Shown: positions 1 to 9,782 of the stretch, piece by piece
Layout of the letters: every line of letters begins with the position of its first letter
How positions within the stretch are numbered: position 1 is the stretch's first letter
DNA from: Mangrovicoccus ximenensis
GTDB taxonomy: Bacteria; Pseudomonadota; Alphaproteobacteria; Rhodobacterales; Rhodobacteraceae
Direction: 5' to 3'
Assembly: GCF_003056725.1 (NCBI RefSeq)
Contig: NZ_QBKZ01000014.1
Coordinates: forward strand, 1-64,000
Length of the DNA stretch: 64,000 nt
Made by a program: the position numbers and the translations under genes
Notes under the pieces: generated by a model
Told to the model about the DNA's origin: nothing
What the model saw: the letters and a program-made list of their open reading frames with translations, nothing else
The model's database searches: none

Positions 1-2
1 AC

Positions 3-332
3 CGCCTGGTTTACGGTGTCGAAGCCGACGCCAACGCCACCGCTCTGGAGCTGGAAGGCCATGACGTCGAAAGCCTGAGCCACATCAAGGCGAAACTGGG
101 CTATGATCTCGGCCGTTCGATGATCTACGCAACCGGCGGCGCCGCCAACACCGAGATCAAGGACCTCGGCAATTCCTGGGGCTGGACCGGCGGTGTCGGC
201 TACGACTACATGCTGACCGACGACCTCTCGGTCGGTGCCGAAATCCAGTACCAGTCCTTCGATGACTTCGATGACGGCGACACCGATGTCGACGGCACCA
301 GCGCGGTCGTCAAAGTGTCCTACCACTTCTGA
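3..332 (+). CDS. outer membrane beta-barrel protein, 3' part
   Basis: The 5' end lies outside the window. The visible 109 residues alternate hydrophobic and polar positions, are rich in Gly, Tyr and Asp, and end in Tyr-His-Phe, the C-terminal aromatic signature recognised by the BAM machinery. This fits the last strands of an 8-stranded OmpA/OmpW/OmpX-like or porin-family barrel; the exact family cannot be decided from the fragment. Residues near GVGYDYMLTDDLSVGAEIQYQ have the typical strand-turn-strand pattern. A strong terminator follows 24 bases after the stop, so it is the last gene of its transcript. Confidence 0.75.
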   Translation, partial: RLVYGVEADANATALELEGHDVESLSHIKAKLGYDLGRSMIYATGGAANTEIKDLGNSWGWTGGVGYDYMLTDDLSVGAEIQYQSFDDFDDGDTDVDGTSAVVKVSYHF

Positions 333-356
333 TCCCACGCTCCCTGTTGGAGAGAA

Positions 357-388
357 GGGGCATCGCGCAAGCGGTGCCCCTTTTTCTT
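357..388 (+). terminator. rho-independent terminator
   Basis: GGGGCATCGC pairs with GCGGTGCCCC across a GCAA tetraloop (357-380), followed by TTTTTCTTT. It ends the outer membrane protein transcript. Confidence 0.9.
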
Positions 389-541
389 TGCGCCCGCATT
401 CCGGGCAGCCGCGCCGCTGATTTTCGCAAAGTCATGCTGCAGCGCCGCAAAGTTTCGCGGGATTTAACGCTCCGCACCGGACCGGAACCCGGCAATGATA
501 GGATGCATGGCAGGGAGGATGGCCAAGACAGGAGCCATGCC

Positions 542-705
542 ATGCGGATCTGCATGATCCTTTCCCTTCCCCTGGCGCTTGCCGCCGCCCCCGCGGCCGC
601 CGCCTGCAGCCAAGGCAGCGCGGGACAGGCCTACGAACTGGGCGAGACGCTGGCGCGCCAGGGCGTGCCCACCAGCGCGCGCCAGGAGGTTGCCCCGCCC
701 TTCGC
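542..705 (+). pseudogene. exported protein, 5' fragment cut at a breakpoint
   Basis: Starts at ATG 542 with GGAG seven bases upstream. The first 20 residues form a signal peptide (MRICMILSLPLALAAAPAAA) ending before Ala-Cys. About 50 residues are readable before the sequence runs into the 3' side of the oppositely oriented eutC fragment near 690-711. The mature family is not recognisable from what remains. Confidence 0.45.
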
Positions 706-1244
706 CACCCGGTCAGTTCGGCGGCAAGCCGCTCCGCCTTGGCCGGATCGCGCGCCCAGATCACGGCTTCGGTGACGGGCCGCACGAGGCAGAGCGCTTG
801 CAGCTGCATCCGCGCCTGCAGTCCGGCCCCGAAGATCGCGGCCTTCGAGGCGTCCCGACGGGCGAGATACCGCGCCGCCACGCCGCCGGCAGCAGCCGTG
901 CGCACATCGGTGAGATAGCCGTTGTCGAGAAGCACCGCCCGCACCCGGCCGGTCTCGGTGGAGAGCACCACCATCAGCCCCGAGGTCGAGGGCAGCCCCC
1001 TGGCGGGATTGTCGAAGAACCCCGGGGAAATCTTTACCGCGAAGCCCGGCAGGCCCGGCACATAGGCGGTCTTCACGTCCACCTCGCCGTTCACGTCGGG
1101 CATGTGCATCGACATCACCGGCGGCATCTCGACCCCGCCCTCGGCCAGCCGGGCGAAGGCCTGCTCCACCACGTCCACGGCCTCGCCGTCCAGTCTGATC
1201 CGGGCGCGCAGGTCGGCCTCGTGCAGGATGCGGATATCGCTCAT
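703..1244 (-). pseudogene. eutC: ornithine cyclodeaminase-family EutC, 5' fragment
   Basis: About the first 178 residues of an ornithine cyclodeaminase/mu-crystallin family protein, normally about 320-330. The Rossmann nucleotide-binding motif FGAGLQA lies at residues 138-144 and is preceded by the conserved KISPGFFDNP region. Similarity stops at AAELTG. Its ATG overlaps the TGA of eutB (ATGA), as expected for the eutABC part of ectoine degradation clusters, where EutC is a cyclodeaminase-like enzyme. Truncation before the C-terminal half makes it non-functional as written. Confidence 0.75.
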
Positions 1245-2197
1245 CTATCTCCCTCCATGACGGCGCGGTGCAATTCCGGGTCGATGTTCTTCCCCGAAAG
1301 CAGCAGCACCAGCGGCCCAAGTTCAGCGCGCAGCTTGCCCGCCAGCACCGCCGCCGGGCCGACCGCGGCGGCGCCCTCCACGGTCTCGCCCTCCTCCGCC
1401 GCGAGGAAGCGGATGCCTTCCGCGATCTCCTCCTCGGTCAGCAGGATCAGCTCGTCCATCAGGTCGCGGCAGACGGCAAAGGTGAGGCGGTTCTCCAGCC
1501 CGATGCCGCCGCCGAGACTGTCGGCCAAGGTCTCCAGTTCCTCGACCTCCACGGGATGCCCGGCGGCCAGGCTCGCCGCCATCGCCGCGCCGCGCTCCAT
1601 CGAGATGCCTATGATGCGGATCTCCGGCTTCAGTGCCTTGGCTGCCAGCGCGACCCCCGCCAGCAGCCCGCCGCCCGAGAGCGGAATGGCGATGGCCGCC
1701 GCACCGGGCAGCTGCCCGAGGATTTCCAGTCCCAGCGTCCCTTGGCCTGCCACCACCTCCGGATGGTCGAAGGGCGGGATCAGCGCGAAGCCCTCCTCGC
1801 GTTCGAGCCGCCGCGCCTCCTCGAAGGCCTCGTCCTGGCTGGCCCCGATCACCCGCGCCTCCGCCCCCAGCGCCTCGATCGCCGCGATCTTGTTTTTCGG
1901 CACCAGCCGCGACACGCAGATGACCGCCGGGATGCCCAGTTCCCGCGCCGCATGCGCCAGCGCGCGGCCATGGTTGCCGGTCGAGGCCGTGGTCACGCCT
2001 GCCGCCTGGCCGAGCTGCGCCGCCGCGTTCGAAGCGCCGCGCAGCTTGAAGGCGCCGGTTTCCTGCTCATGCTCGCATTTCAGCCAGACCGGCCCGCCCG
2101 CGATCTCCGACAGGCCCGGCGAGCCCCGCATCGGCGTCTCGCGGACCATGCCGCGGATGCGCGACTGCGCCGCGCGGATGTCGTCAAGCGTCACCAT
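1241..2197 (-). CDS. eutB: EutB, threonine dehydratase-like ectoine-utilization enzyme
   Basis: PLP-dependent fold-type II enzyme of about 318 residues, complete. Visible family features are the lysine motif (KLRGASNAA), the glycine-rich phosphate loop (SGGGLLAG) and the ASTGNHG asparagine loop. In ectoine catabolism EutB accompanies EutC and EutA; close alternatives are generic threonine/serine dehydratases, but the order eutA'-eutB-eutC' supports the ectoine reading. I chose ATG 2197 because it overlaps the upstream TGA and begins MVTLDDI; a GTG at 2206 is also possible. Both partner genes are broken, so the pathway is not intact here. Confidence 0.8.
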   Translation of the reverse strand: MVTLDDIRAAQSRIRGMVRETPMRGSPGLSEIAGGPVWLKCEHEQETGAFKLRGASNAAAQLGQAAGVTTASTGNHGRALAHAARELGIPAVICVSRLVPKNKIAAIEALGAEARVIGASQDEAFEEARRLEREEGFALIPPFDHPEVVAGQGTLGLEILGQLPGAAAIAIPLSGGGLLAGVALAAKALKPEIRIIGISMERGAAMAASLAAGHPVEVEELETLADSLGGGIGLENRLTFAVCRDLMDELILLTEEEIAEGIRFLAAEEGETVEGAAAVGPAAVLAGKLRAELGPLVLLLSGKNIDPELHRAVMEGDR

Positions 2198-2898
2198 GAC
2201 CGCCACTCCTCCCTCAGGCGATAGAGCGATCCCGGGCCCGTGGCCGGAATGCCCGCAATGTCGAGCGCCGCCCAGAAGGCGGCCTGGTTGGAGCTGACCA
2301 CCGGCTTGCCCAGCCTTTCCTCGATCTCGCCGATCGCCTGCAGCGCGGGCAAGGCAGTGCAGGACAGGAAGACCGCCCCCGCCTCGGGATGGTCGGCGCG
2401 CATCGCGGCCGAGACCAGCTCCTCCTGCGGCAAGAGCGCCATCTCCCGGTCGTCGTCATGGCCCAGCGACAGCTCCGAGACGACCTCGATCCCCTGCCCG
2501 GCAAACCAGCCCGCGACCAGATCGGCGGTCTGCGGCAGATAGGGCGTCATCAGCGCGATCCGCCCGATCCCCAACCCCGCGAAGGCCCGCAGCGCGCCCG
2601 AGAGCGGCGTCACCACCGGCGCCCGCCCGCCGATTGCCGCCGCGACCCCGTCCCCCCAGCCGGTGGCGACGAAGGCCAGCACCGCGCCCGCGAAAGTGTC
2701 GGGGCGCAGCTCGGGATGGTGGACCGCGCGGCCGCTGGCCGCCAGCCCCGCCAGTTCGGGGTCGAGATCGCGGCCGAGGATCACGATCTCGGCCTCGGTC
2801 TTGAGGACCAGCCGTGCCTTGCGGGCTGCTTCGGCGCCGGAGCCGCAGATCACCACGCGGCGCCCGTCCATGCGCAGGAACATCGGGAAGTTCTTCAT
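2191..2898 (-). pseudogene. in-frame chimera: CysG N-terminus joined to EutA C-terminus
   Basis: A 235-residue open frame joins two families. Residues 1-80 are the NAD-binding part of precorrin-2 dehydrogenase/siroheme synthase (VVICGSGAEAARKARLVL). Residues 81-235 are the C-terminal two-thirds of EutA, an Asp/Glu racemase-superfamily protein (second catalytic cysteine in LSCTALPA). The joint is near 2658. The first catalytic cysteine of EutA is missing and siroheme synthase lacks its remaining domains, so neither activity is expected. The upstream flank belongs to cysG and the downstream flank to eutB, which shows a breakpoint rather than a designed fusion. Confidence 0.75.
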
Positions 2899-3244
2899 GT
2901 CGCATCCTTGAAAACGAAAAAAGCCGCCGACTGCCGCGGAAACGCAGCATGTCAGGCAGCTTTGCCATTGGGGCCCGGTCATCGGGGGGGGAGTCGCGGC
3001 GCCGTTGCCACTGTTTCCCTTTTTTCTCCGGATCGCGCATCCGTTCAAGGAAAACTGCGCGCGGAGCGCCGCTTTTCCGCATTGCGGCGACGGCAGGGGC
3101 GGCGGCTGCGCAGATAGCGGGCAGGACGGGTCTCCATGTCGCGCCCCGGAGGCCAAGGGCCGCGTTGAAACCTCCGGACATTCGATGTTTGATGGCCGGC
3201 GCGATGATTGCTTCGACCAGAATACTGATTGCGTGAAGACCATA
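2899..3244. promoter_or_regulatory. divergent intergenic region between cysG' and the HAD gene
   Basis: This 346-base gap separates divergently oriented starts. It holds no convincing gene; the open frames crossing it lack coding character. It should carry promoters for both sides, but I could not single out -35/-10 boxes or an operator. Confidence 0.4.
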
Positions 3245-5413
3245 ATGAACGACTCCCGACTGATCCGCTGGGTCGAGAAATCCATGTTCGACCGGCGGGC
3301 CGATGCTGTCATCTCCGGTCTTCCGGGGGCGCTTGGCCGGGATGACAACAACGTCTTCTCGCTGCACGAGCTCGAGGGCTTCGCCGATGTCGATGTGGTC
3401 AGCTTCGATTTCTTCGACACGCTGGTCTTCCGCGAGCATCTCTGCATGGAGCAGGTCTTCGCCAAGACCGCGCAGCTCGGCGCCGCGCTGGTCGATGCGC
3501 CGCAGGACGACGTGTTCCGCGCGCTCTTCGCCGCCCGCGGCTACGGCTCCTTCCAGCTGAAGCGGACCATGGTGGCGCAGGGCAAGGGCGACGAGCCGAA
3601 GCTCGGGGACATCTTCGAGCGTGCGCTGCGGCCGTTCTGCGGCGATCCGGCCGAGCGGGCGCGGATGGCGGAGCGGCTGGTCGAGCTGGAGACCGGCATC
3701 GAGCTGCGCAACCTGGTGCCGAACCACGAGGCCCGCGCCGTGCTGCGCAACCTCAAGCTGCTCGGCCGCAAGGTGATCGTGGTCTCCGACATGTACCTGC
3801 CGGCGGCCTCGCTGCAGAAGGTGCTGGACGCGCACGGGTTGGGCGAGTTCGTCGACGACCTGATCGTGTCCTCGGAATTCGGCATCACCAAGAATTCGGG
3901 CGAGCTGTTCGAGGTCGTGGCCAAGCGCTGCGGCGTGCCGCGCCAGCGCGTGCTGCATGTCGGCGACAACTGGAACAACGACTGCGTGCGCCCGCGCCAG
4001 CGCGGCTTCCGCTCGGTGCACTACTATAACCACAACCAGGAGAACGAGGTTCGCCGCGCCCAGCGGATGCACGCCCTGCCGCGTCCCGGCACGGTGCGCG
4101 CCGACGAGCTGCGCCGCGATTTCGGCCTGGCCGCGCCGCGGCCGCTGGCCTCGCTAGATGCCGTGGTCGGGCAGGTGATCGCGCCCGCCGCCGCGCTTTT
4201 CGTGCATGACGTGCTGAGCCGCGCGCTGAAGAAGCGGAGCTCGCACATCTTTTTCCTGACCCGCGACGGCACGATTTTCCGCGAGATCGCCGAGGCGATG
4301 GTCGCTGCCGCGCCGGAACTCTATCCGGTCGAGGCGCAGTTCCGCACGCTGGCCACCAGCCGGGCGACCGGCGCGCTTCTGGGCTTCGCGCCCGAGGATG
4401 CCGACTATCTCTATGTCACCACCGAATACCTGTCGGAGGTGAGCTTCAGCTTCGCCCGGTTCCGCCGGATCTTCGGCATCTCCGACGAGGCGTTCCACGC
4501 GCTCGACGCGGGCACGCGTGCCCATGTCGACCGGCTCGGCGACGGCATGGCGATCGAGAGCTTCCGCAGCCTCTACTGGGACTGGGACGATTTCCGCCGC
4601 CTGGTGCAGTCCTCTGTCCACCGCAAGACTGCGCTGGTGACGGACTACCTGGAGCAGGAGGGCCTGTTTTCGGCGCGCAACCCGCTGCTCGTCGACATCG
4701 GCTATTCCGGCACCTGGGGCAAGCAGCTCTCGCCCGCGCTGGAAAAGCGCGAGCGGCTGGGCCTGCCGGTGCCCGACGATATCGGCTTCGAGTTCTTCGC
4801 GACCAACCGCTTCTATGTCGGCAACGTGCAGCGGATGCATCCGGCGATCACCATGGGGCCGGGGCGCATCCTCGACCACCGCCGCACCGACCTGGCGCTG
4901 ACCTGCCTGAACTACGCCTGGCTGGAGCCGTTCTTCCTCGACCCGGCCCTGGGCAAGCTCGACGGCTTCGTCCGCGAGGGCGGCCGGGTCCGCGCCGAGT
5001 TCCGCGATCCGGCCTTCTCGGTGGCCGAACGCGCCCGGATCGAAGGGCTGCGCCACGCGATGGTCGGGCGCTGCGCGCAATTCGCCGCCGATCTCCTGCG
5101 CAAGGAAGGCACGGTCGAGGAGCTGCGCCGCCTGGTGCAGGACCGCCTGGTCGGGCTGGTCGCGCACCCGCGGCGCTCCGAAGTCGCGGCAATCAACAGC
5201 CTGGCGCATGAGCGCGGCATGGAGACGGTCAAGGCGCAGGAGATCGCGCCGCATTTCTGGCCGAACAAGTTCCGCGCCAAGATCGATTACCTGATGATGA
5301 ACGACCACTGGATCCAGGGCAGCCTGTCGCGCAGCCGGATGGGGCCGCTGAACCATGCGCTGGCATGGTATTTCGCGCGCACGCGGTCGCAGTTCGAGGA
5401 CTGGAAACCATGA
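3245..5413 (+). CDS. large HAD-superfamily protein from a glycan biosynthesis locus
   Basis: A 722-residue protein whose N-terminal part is a HAD phosphatase-like domain. Motif I is FDFFDTL (residues 53-59), motif II VVSDMYLP, a motif III lysine follows in GITKNSGE, and motif IV is VGDNWNND. This class is common in surface-polysaccharide and glycosyltransferase clusters. The C-terminal 400 residues have many aromatic and Arg residues and no domain I recognise. Its TGA overlaps the ATG of the next gene, a glycosyltransferase, indicating translational coupling. Start chosen at MNDSRLIRWVEK; an ATG at 3284 would shorten it by 13 residues. Substrate unknown. Confidence 0.7.
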   Translation: MNDSRLIRWVEKSMFDRRADAVISGLPGALGRDDNNVFSLHELEGFADVDVVSFDFFDTLVFREHLCMEQVFAKTAQLGAALVDAPQDDVFRALFAARGYGSFQLKRTMVAQGKGDEPKLGDIFERALRPFCGDPAERARMAERLVELETGIELRNLVPNHEARAVLRNLKLLGRKVIVVSDMYLPAASLQKVLDAHGLGEFVDDLIVSSEFGITKNSGELFEVVAKRCGVPRQRVLHVGDNWNNDCVRPRQRGFRSVHYYNHNQENEVRRAQRMHALPRPGTVRADELRRDFGLAAPRPLASLDAVVGQVIAPAAALFVHDVLSRALKKRSSHIFFLTRDGTIFREIAEAMVAAAPELYPVEAQFRTLATSRATGALLGFAPEDADYLYVTTEYLSEVSFSFARFRRIFGISDEAFHALDAGTRAHVDRLGDGMAIESFRSLYWDWDDFRRLVQSSVHRKTALVTDYLEQEGLFSARNPLLVDIGYSGTWGKQLSPALEKRERLGLPVPDDIGFEFFATNRFYVGNVQRMHPAITMGPGRILDHRRTDLALTCLNYAWLEPFFLDPALGKLDGFVREGGRVRAEFRDPAFSVAERARIEGLRHAMVGRCAQFAADLLRKEGTVEELRRLVQDRLVGLVAHPRRSEVAAINSLAHERGMETVKAQEIAPHFWPNKFRAKIDYLMMNDHWIQGSLSRSRMGPLNHALAWYFARTRSQFEDWKP

Positions 5414-6232
5414 GCGGCGCACGGCGCATCCTGCATTACAATTGGGCGCAGTTCGACGACCCCGAATTCCGCGGCGGCGGCGTCTCGGTCTATCTGCGCA
5501 ACCTGCTGCACAAACTGGCGGGCAATCCGGGCTACGAGTTCACCGTGCTCAGCGCAGGGCACCACTATACCTACACCAACCGCAAGACCCGCTACGAGCC
5601 GATCTCGAACATCCTCGAGGGGCAGGGGGTCCGGAGCTTCCGCATCCTCAATTCGCCGGTCAAGGCGCCGGCGCATGACATGTTCTACGATATCGGCATC
5701 TGGCGGTCGGATCCGGAGATCGCCGAGGTCTTCGCCGAGGTTCTGACCGCGCAGGGGCCGTTCGACGACGTGGTGCTGCATTCGATGGAGGGCATCTCCT
5801 CGGAGGTTCTGGCGCTGAAGGAGCGGTTCCCGCAGACCCGGTTCCACTACATGTGGCACAACTACATGCCGCTCTGCCCGCAGATCGAGCTCTTGCACCA
5901 AAACCGCACCGACTGCACCGATTACGAGGGCGGGCGGAAATGCCAGGGCTGCATCGCGGGCTTCCATTCGCGCGACCAGCTGATCGTGCCGCAGCGCTTC
6001 GGTTCGTCGCTGGAATTCGCGCGGCTCTCGGGCCGTCCGCTCGGGAATTTCCTGTTCGGTGCCGGGCTCGGCAGCTGGAAGGTGGGGCAGGCCTGCCGCT
6101 TCTTCCTCAAGGACCTGCGCCGCTCGCTGCGCGGCGCCTTCTCGAAGAATGACGGCGCGGCTCCGCGCGGCCGCGGCTTCCAGCCGGTCGACACCGCAGC
6201 CAAGGGGCCGGGGCCCGCGGGCCGCTCGCTGG
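5410..6232 (+). pseudogene. glycosyltransferase family 4-like, 5' fragment
   Basis: About 265 residues of a GT-B glycosyltransferase N-terminal domain are present. The start HYNWAQFDDPEFRGGGVSVYLRNLL matches the donor-independent N-terminal half of GT4-type enzymes, and HNYMPLCPQ with CQGCIAG is the cysteine-containing segment often seen in them. The nucleotide-sugar-binding C-terminal half is absent: between 6190 and 6232 the frame runs into the reverse strand of a copper ATPase. The ATGA overlap with the HAD gene puts both in one operon. Confidence 0.65.
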
Positions 6233-7212
6233 AGGTCGCCCGCGGCCACCTCGTCGAGCGGCACGTCCTCCTCGCCCGAATCCGTCACGCGGCGCGCGGT
6301 CTTCGGCGCCAGATCGAGGAGCGCGCGGATCGCGTCGCCGGTGCGCTCGCGCGCCGCCAGCTCCATCACCTGGCCGACCAGCACGAGGACGAGGATCACG
6401 GCCGCGGCCTCGAAATAGACCGGGGCCATGCCCATGCCGTCGCGCATCGCCGCCGGGAACAGGCCCGGCGCGATCAGCGAGACCACCGAGAAGAGATACG
6501 CCGCGCCGGTGCCGAGCGCGATCAGCGTCCACATGTTGGGCGAGCGGTTGACGACCGAGGCCCAGCCCCGCTTGAAGAACGGCCGGCAGATCCAGACGAC
6601 CGGCGTGGCCAGCAGGAACTGCACCCAGCCGAAGGCGCTGTGGCCGATCCAATCGGCGAAGGGAATGCCCAGATGGGCGCCCATCTCGAGCACGAAGACC
6701 GCTGCCGCGAGCGGCGCGGTGATCGCCAGCCGACGCCGGAAATCGACATATTCGGGGTTGGGGCCGCTCTCGGCCGTAGGCGTCTCGGGCTCCAGCGCCA
6801 TGCCGCATTTCGGGCAGTCGCCGGGATGGTCCTGGCGGATCTCGGGATGCATCGGGCAGGTGTATACCGTGCCTGCCGGCATCGGCTCGGGCGCGGGTCG
6901 GCCGCCCAGATATGCCTCCGGATCGGCCTCGAATTTCGAGCGGCAGTTTTCCGAGCAGAAATAGTGCCGCTGGCCCCCGTGCTTCAGCATGTGCTGCGCC
7001 GCCGAGCGGTCGACCTCCATGCCGCAGACCGGGTCTGCCGCCGTCAGGTAGTCCTGCGGGGCCGCCATGAATTTCTCCCGGCAGCCCGCGGAGCAGAAGT
7101 GGTAGCGATGCCCGCCATGCTCCGCCGAGGGCTTGCCCGCGGAGGGATCGACGGTCATCCCGCAAACGGGATCGCGGATGACCGCGGGCGCATCGGAGTG
7201 ATCATGTGGCAT
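6232..7212 (-). pseudogene. copper-transporting P1B-type ATPase, 5' fragment
   Basis: The first 326 residues of a P1B ATPase. Two YHS-type metal-binding domains come first (DPVCGMTV with YHFCSAGC; DPVCGMEV with YFCSENC), then a heavy-metal-binding domain (YTCPMHPE with CPKCGM) and the first four membrane helices up to the actuator start (PLDEVAAGD). The phosphorylation (DKTGT) and ATP-binding domains are missing. Neighbours on the same strand are cytochrome c' and multicopper oxidase genes, which suggests a former copper-handling operon. Confidence 0.8.
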
Positions 7213-7291
7213 GGCAGCCTCCTGCGGACCTGAACTTGAGTCCCGACAGAGATGGGAGTTCCAGCCGCTGGAAGGTCAAGCCGGTTCCGGA

Positions 7292-7720
7292 TTATTCCCG
7301 GTAGATGCTGTGGCAGGACTTGCAGGCGCCGCCGAGATCGCGCAGCGCCGGACCCAGCCCGGCCTCGTCGGCGATCTCGAGCGCGGCCGCGGTCTGCCGC
7401 AGGGCTTCGGCCTTTGCGGAGAAATCCTCCCAGTGCTCCCAGATGGCGGGACGCGCTTCCGACTGGGGGACGGAGACGTTGGCCTGGAACTGTCCGGGGA
7501 TGCGGCCGGCCTCGTCCGCGACCATCGCCAGCGCCTGCCGCGCGGCTTCGGCATCGAAAGGCTGTTCGCCCTTGGCCATCGCGCCCAGCGTCTTCAGCTG
7601 CACGCCCAGCGTCATCATGCCGTGCATCCGCGCCATTACGACGGGATCGGTCACGCCGTTATGGGCCGCCGCCGCCGCCGCCGCTGCCGTGATCCCGGCA
7701 GCGAGTCCAAAAGCCTTCAT
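7292..7720 (-). CDS. cytochrome c' family protein
   Basis: 142 residues with an N-terminal signal peptide (residues 1-19) and a single heme-binding CKSCH motif nine residues from the end, the layout of cytochrome c' (four-helix bundle, periplasmic). The motif spacing and the helix-rich sequence before it (WEDFSAKAEALRQTAAALE) fit. Cytochromes c' bind NO/CO or protect against them; a role next to copper-detoxification genes is inferred from context only. The gene is complete although both neighbours are cut. Confidence 0.85.
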   Translation of the reverse strand: MKAFGLAAGITAAAAAAAAHNGVTDPVVMARMHGMMTLGVQLKTLGAMAKGEQPFDAEAARQALAMVADEAGRIPGQFQANVSVPQSEARPAIWEHWEDFSAKAEALRQTAAALEIADEAGLGPALRDLGGACKSCHSIYRE

Positions 7721-7749
7721 ATGTCATCCTTCCGTTTGCGTCCGGCCGT

Positions 7750-8162
7750 TCAGGCCACTTCGACCCAGTTGGTCATGCCTGATGCCGCATGGCCCAGCAT
7801 GTGGCAATGCAGAAGCCACTTGCCGGGATTGTCCGCAACGAAGGCGATCTCGGTGCTCTCGCCCGGCAGGACCAGCACCGTGTCGCGCATCGGCCCCTGC
7901 CGGCCCTCTGCCGCGACCTCGCGGAAATGCATCCCGTGCAGGTGCATCGCATGCGGGAAGACCGTGTCGTTGCCGAAGCGCAGCCGCACCGTTTCGCCAA
8001 GGGAGAGCCGCGCGAAGGGCGCCGCATCCCGGCCTGCCTGGCCGGCCAGCGCCCAGAACTGGCCGCGCTCGGCGAGCGCCCGGAAACCCAACTCCTCGCC
8101 TTCGAACCGCGCCGCCTCCATGCCGCGCACGGGACCGGCGGCGGCGCTCGCGGCGTCTCCGA
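7750..8162 (-). pseudogene. multicopper oxidase, 3' fragment
   Basis: The last about 137 residues of a multicopper oxidase. The C-terminal copper motifs are intact: HAMHLHGMHF (type 1/type 3 ligands) and HCHMLGHAASGM (HCH and the axial Met). The upstream two cupredoxin domains are missing; similarity stops near 8160 where a forward-strand rpoN fragment begins. Together with cytochrome c' and the P-type ATPase it looks like a CopA/CueO-type copper-resistance set. Confidence 0.8.
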
Positions 8163-9285
8163 CGACAACGGCATCGAGCGCTACCTGGCCGGCGAGGTCT
8201 CGCTGCGCGACGCGCTCCTGCAGCAGGCCGCGATGGCCTTCCGCGCCCCCGCCGACATCGCCATTGCCACCGACATCATCGACTCGCTCGACGAGGCGGG
8301 CTACCTGACCCGCAAGACCAAGATGATCGCCCGCCGCCTGGCCTGCACGCCCGAGCGCGTCGAGGACGTGCTGGCGGTGATCCAGGGCTTCGAGCCCGCC
8401 GGGATCGGCGCCCGCAGCCTTTCGGAATGCCTGGCGATCCAGCTGCGCGAGCGCAACCGCTACGACCCGGCGATGGCCTGCCTGCTCGACAACCTGCCGC
8501 TGCTGGCGAAATACGACCTGAAGAAGCTGGCGAAGCTCTGCGGCGTCGACATGGAGGACATCACCGCGATGGCCGCCGAAATCCGCGAGCTCGACCCGCG
8601 TCCGGGCCGCCGCTTCGACACCGCGCCGGTGCCGCCGGCGCTGCCCGACGTGCTGGTGCGCCGCGGCCGCGACGGCAGCTGGCGGGTGGAGCTGAATTCC
8701 GAGCTGCTGCCGCGGGTGCTGGTCAACCGCCAGTACTATTCCGAGATCACCGCGGGCAAGCTCGGCGCCGAGGACAAGCTCTTCGTCGTCGACTGCATGC
8801 GCGACGCGACCTGGCTGGCGCGCAATGTCGACCAGCGCGCCCAGACCATCCTGAAGGTCTCCACCGAGATCGTCGCCCAGCAGCAGGCCTTCCTCGACCG
8901 CGGGGTGGAGCATCTGCGCCCGCTGAACCTCGCCGACGTGGCCGAGAAGGTCGGCGTGCATGTCTCGACCGTCTGCCGCGCGATTTCCGGCAAGTACCTG
9001 ATGACCGACCGCGGGCTTTTCGAGCTGAAGTTCTTCTTCTCGAATTCCGTCGGCGCGACCGAGGGCGAGGAGGAAAGCTCCTCGGAGACCGTGCGCCACC
9101 GCATCCAGGCGATGGTCGCTGCCGAGACCGCCGCGACGGTGCTGTCGGACGAGGCCATCGTGCAGGAGCTGCGCAAGGGCGGCATCGACATCGCGCGGCG
9201 CACCGTCGCCAAGTATCGCGACATCCTCTCCATTCCGTCCTCGCTGCAGCGGCGGCGGATGAAGAAGGCCGAAGCCTACGCCTGA
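8163..9285 (+). pseudogene. rpoN: RNA polymerase sigma-54 factor, 5'-truncated
   Basis: About 373 C-terminal residues of RpoN. The core-binding region (SLDEAGYLTRKTK), the helix-turn-helix (LNLADVAEKVGVHVSTVCRAIS) and the RpoN box (ARRTVAKYRD, normally ARRTVAKYRE) are present. Region I, the glutamine-rich N-terminus that answers to enhancer-binding proteins, is missing because the gene starts at the breakpoint with the multicopper oxidase near 8160. Without its own start it should not be expressed normally. A complete rpoN would have to exist elsewhere. Confidence 0.85.
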
Positions 9286-9354
9286 GCGCCCCGGCGTGGC
9301 ATGCGGTTTGCTTCTTGACCGGGGCAGGCCGCCACGCAGAGGAGGAGCGACAGC

Positions 9355-9762
9355 ATGACCGAGATGACCCAGGTGAACAGCTACGCCAACGGCGACAGCG
9401 CCCCCTATTGGGCCGGGATCGCCGAGGGACGGCTCCTTTTCCAGAAATGCGGCGCCTGCGGCTCGGTCCAGTTCCCGCCGCGCCACCACTGCGCCTCGTG
9501 CTGGGCGGCCGATCCGGACTGGACCGAGAGCGCAGGCACCGGCGAGGTGGAAAGCTTCACCATCGTGCGGCGCGCGCCGCTGCCCGCCTTCCGGGACAAG
9601 GTGCCCTATGTGGTCGTCTCGGTGACGATGGCAGAAGGGCCTCGGATGATCGCCGCGCTCGAGGGCGAGGACGCGCTGTCTGTCGCGATCGGCGATGCGG
9701 TCCGGGTGGCCTATGCGAAGGATGCCGAGGGCAACATGCTGCCGGTCTTCCGCCGGGCCTGA
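9355..9762 (+). CDS. Zn-ribbon/OB-fold DUF35 protein
   Basis: 135 residues. A rubredoxin-like zinc ribbon (CGACGS at 38-43 and CASCW about 14 residues later) precedes an OB-fold (EVESFTIVRRAPLPAF). DUF35 proteins bind acyl-CoA and act as non-catalytic partners of thiolases and hydratases. The next gene is a hot-dog thioesterase, consistent with an acyl-CoA degradation operon whose thiolase is not in this window. GAGGAGCG lies upstream of ATG 9355. Confidence 0.85.
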   Translation: MTEMTQVNSYANGDSAPYWAGIAEGRLLFQKCGACGSVQFPPRHHCASCWAADPDWTESAGTGEVESFTIVRRAPLPAFRDKVPYVVVSVTMAEGPRMIAALEGEDALSVAIGDAVRVAYAKDAEGNMLPVFRRA

Positions 9763-9782
9763 GCGCCAGAAGGAGGACGGCC

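Noticed and set aside
3005-3244. An 80-codon N-terminal extension of the HAD protein
   Set aside because: Composition is random, and MNDSRLIRWVEK at 3,245 looks like a natural start; the region is the promoter gap.
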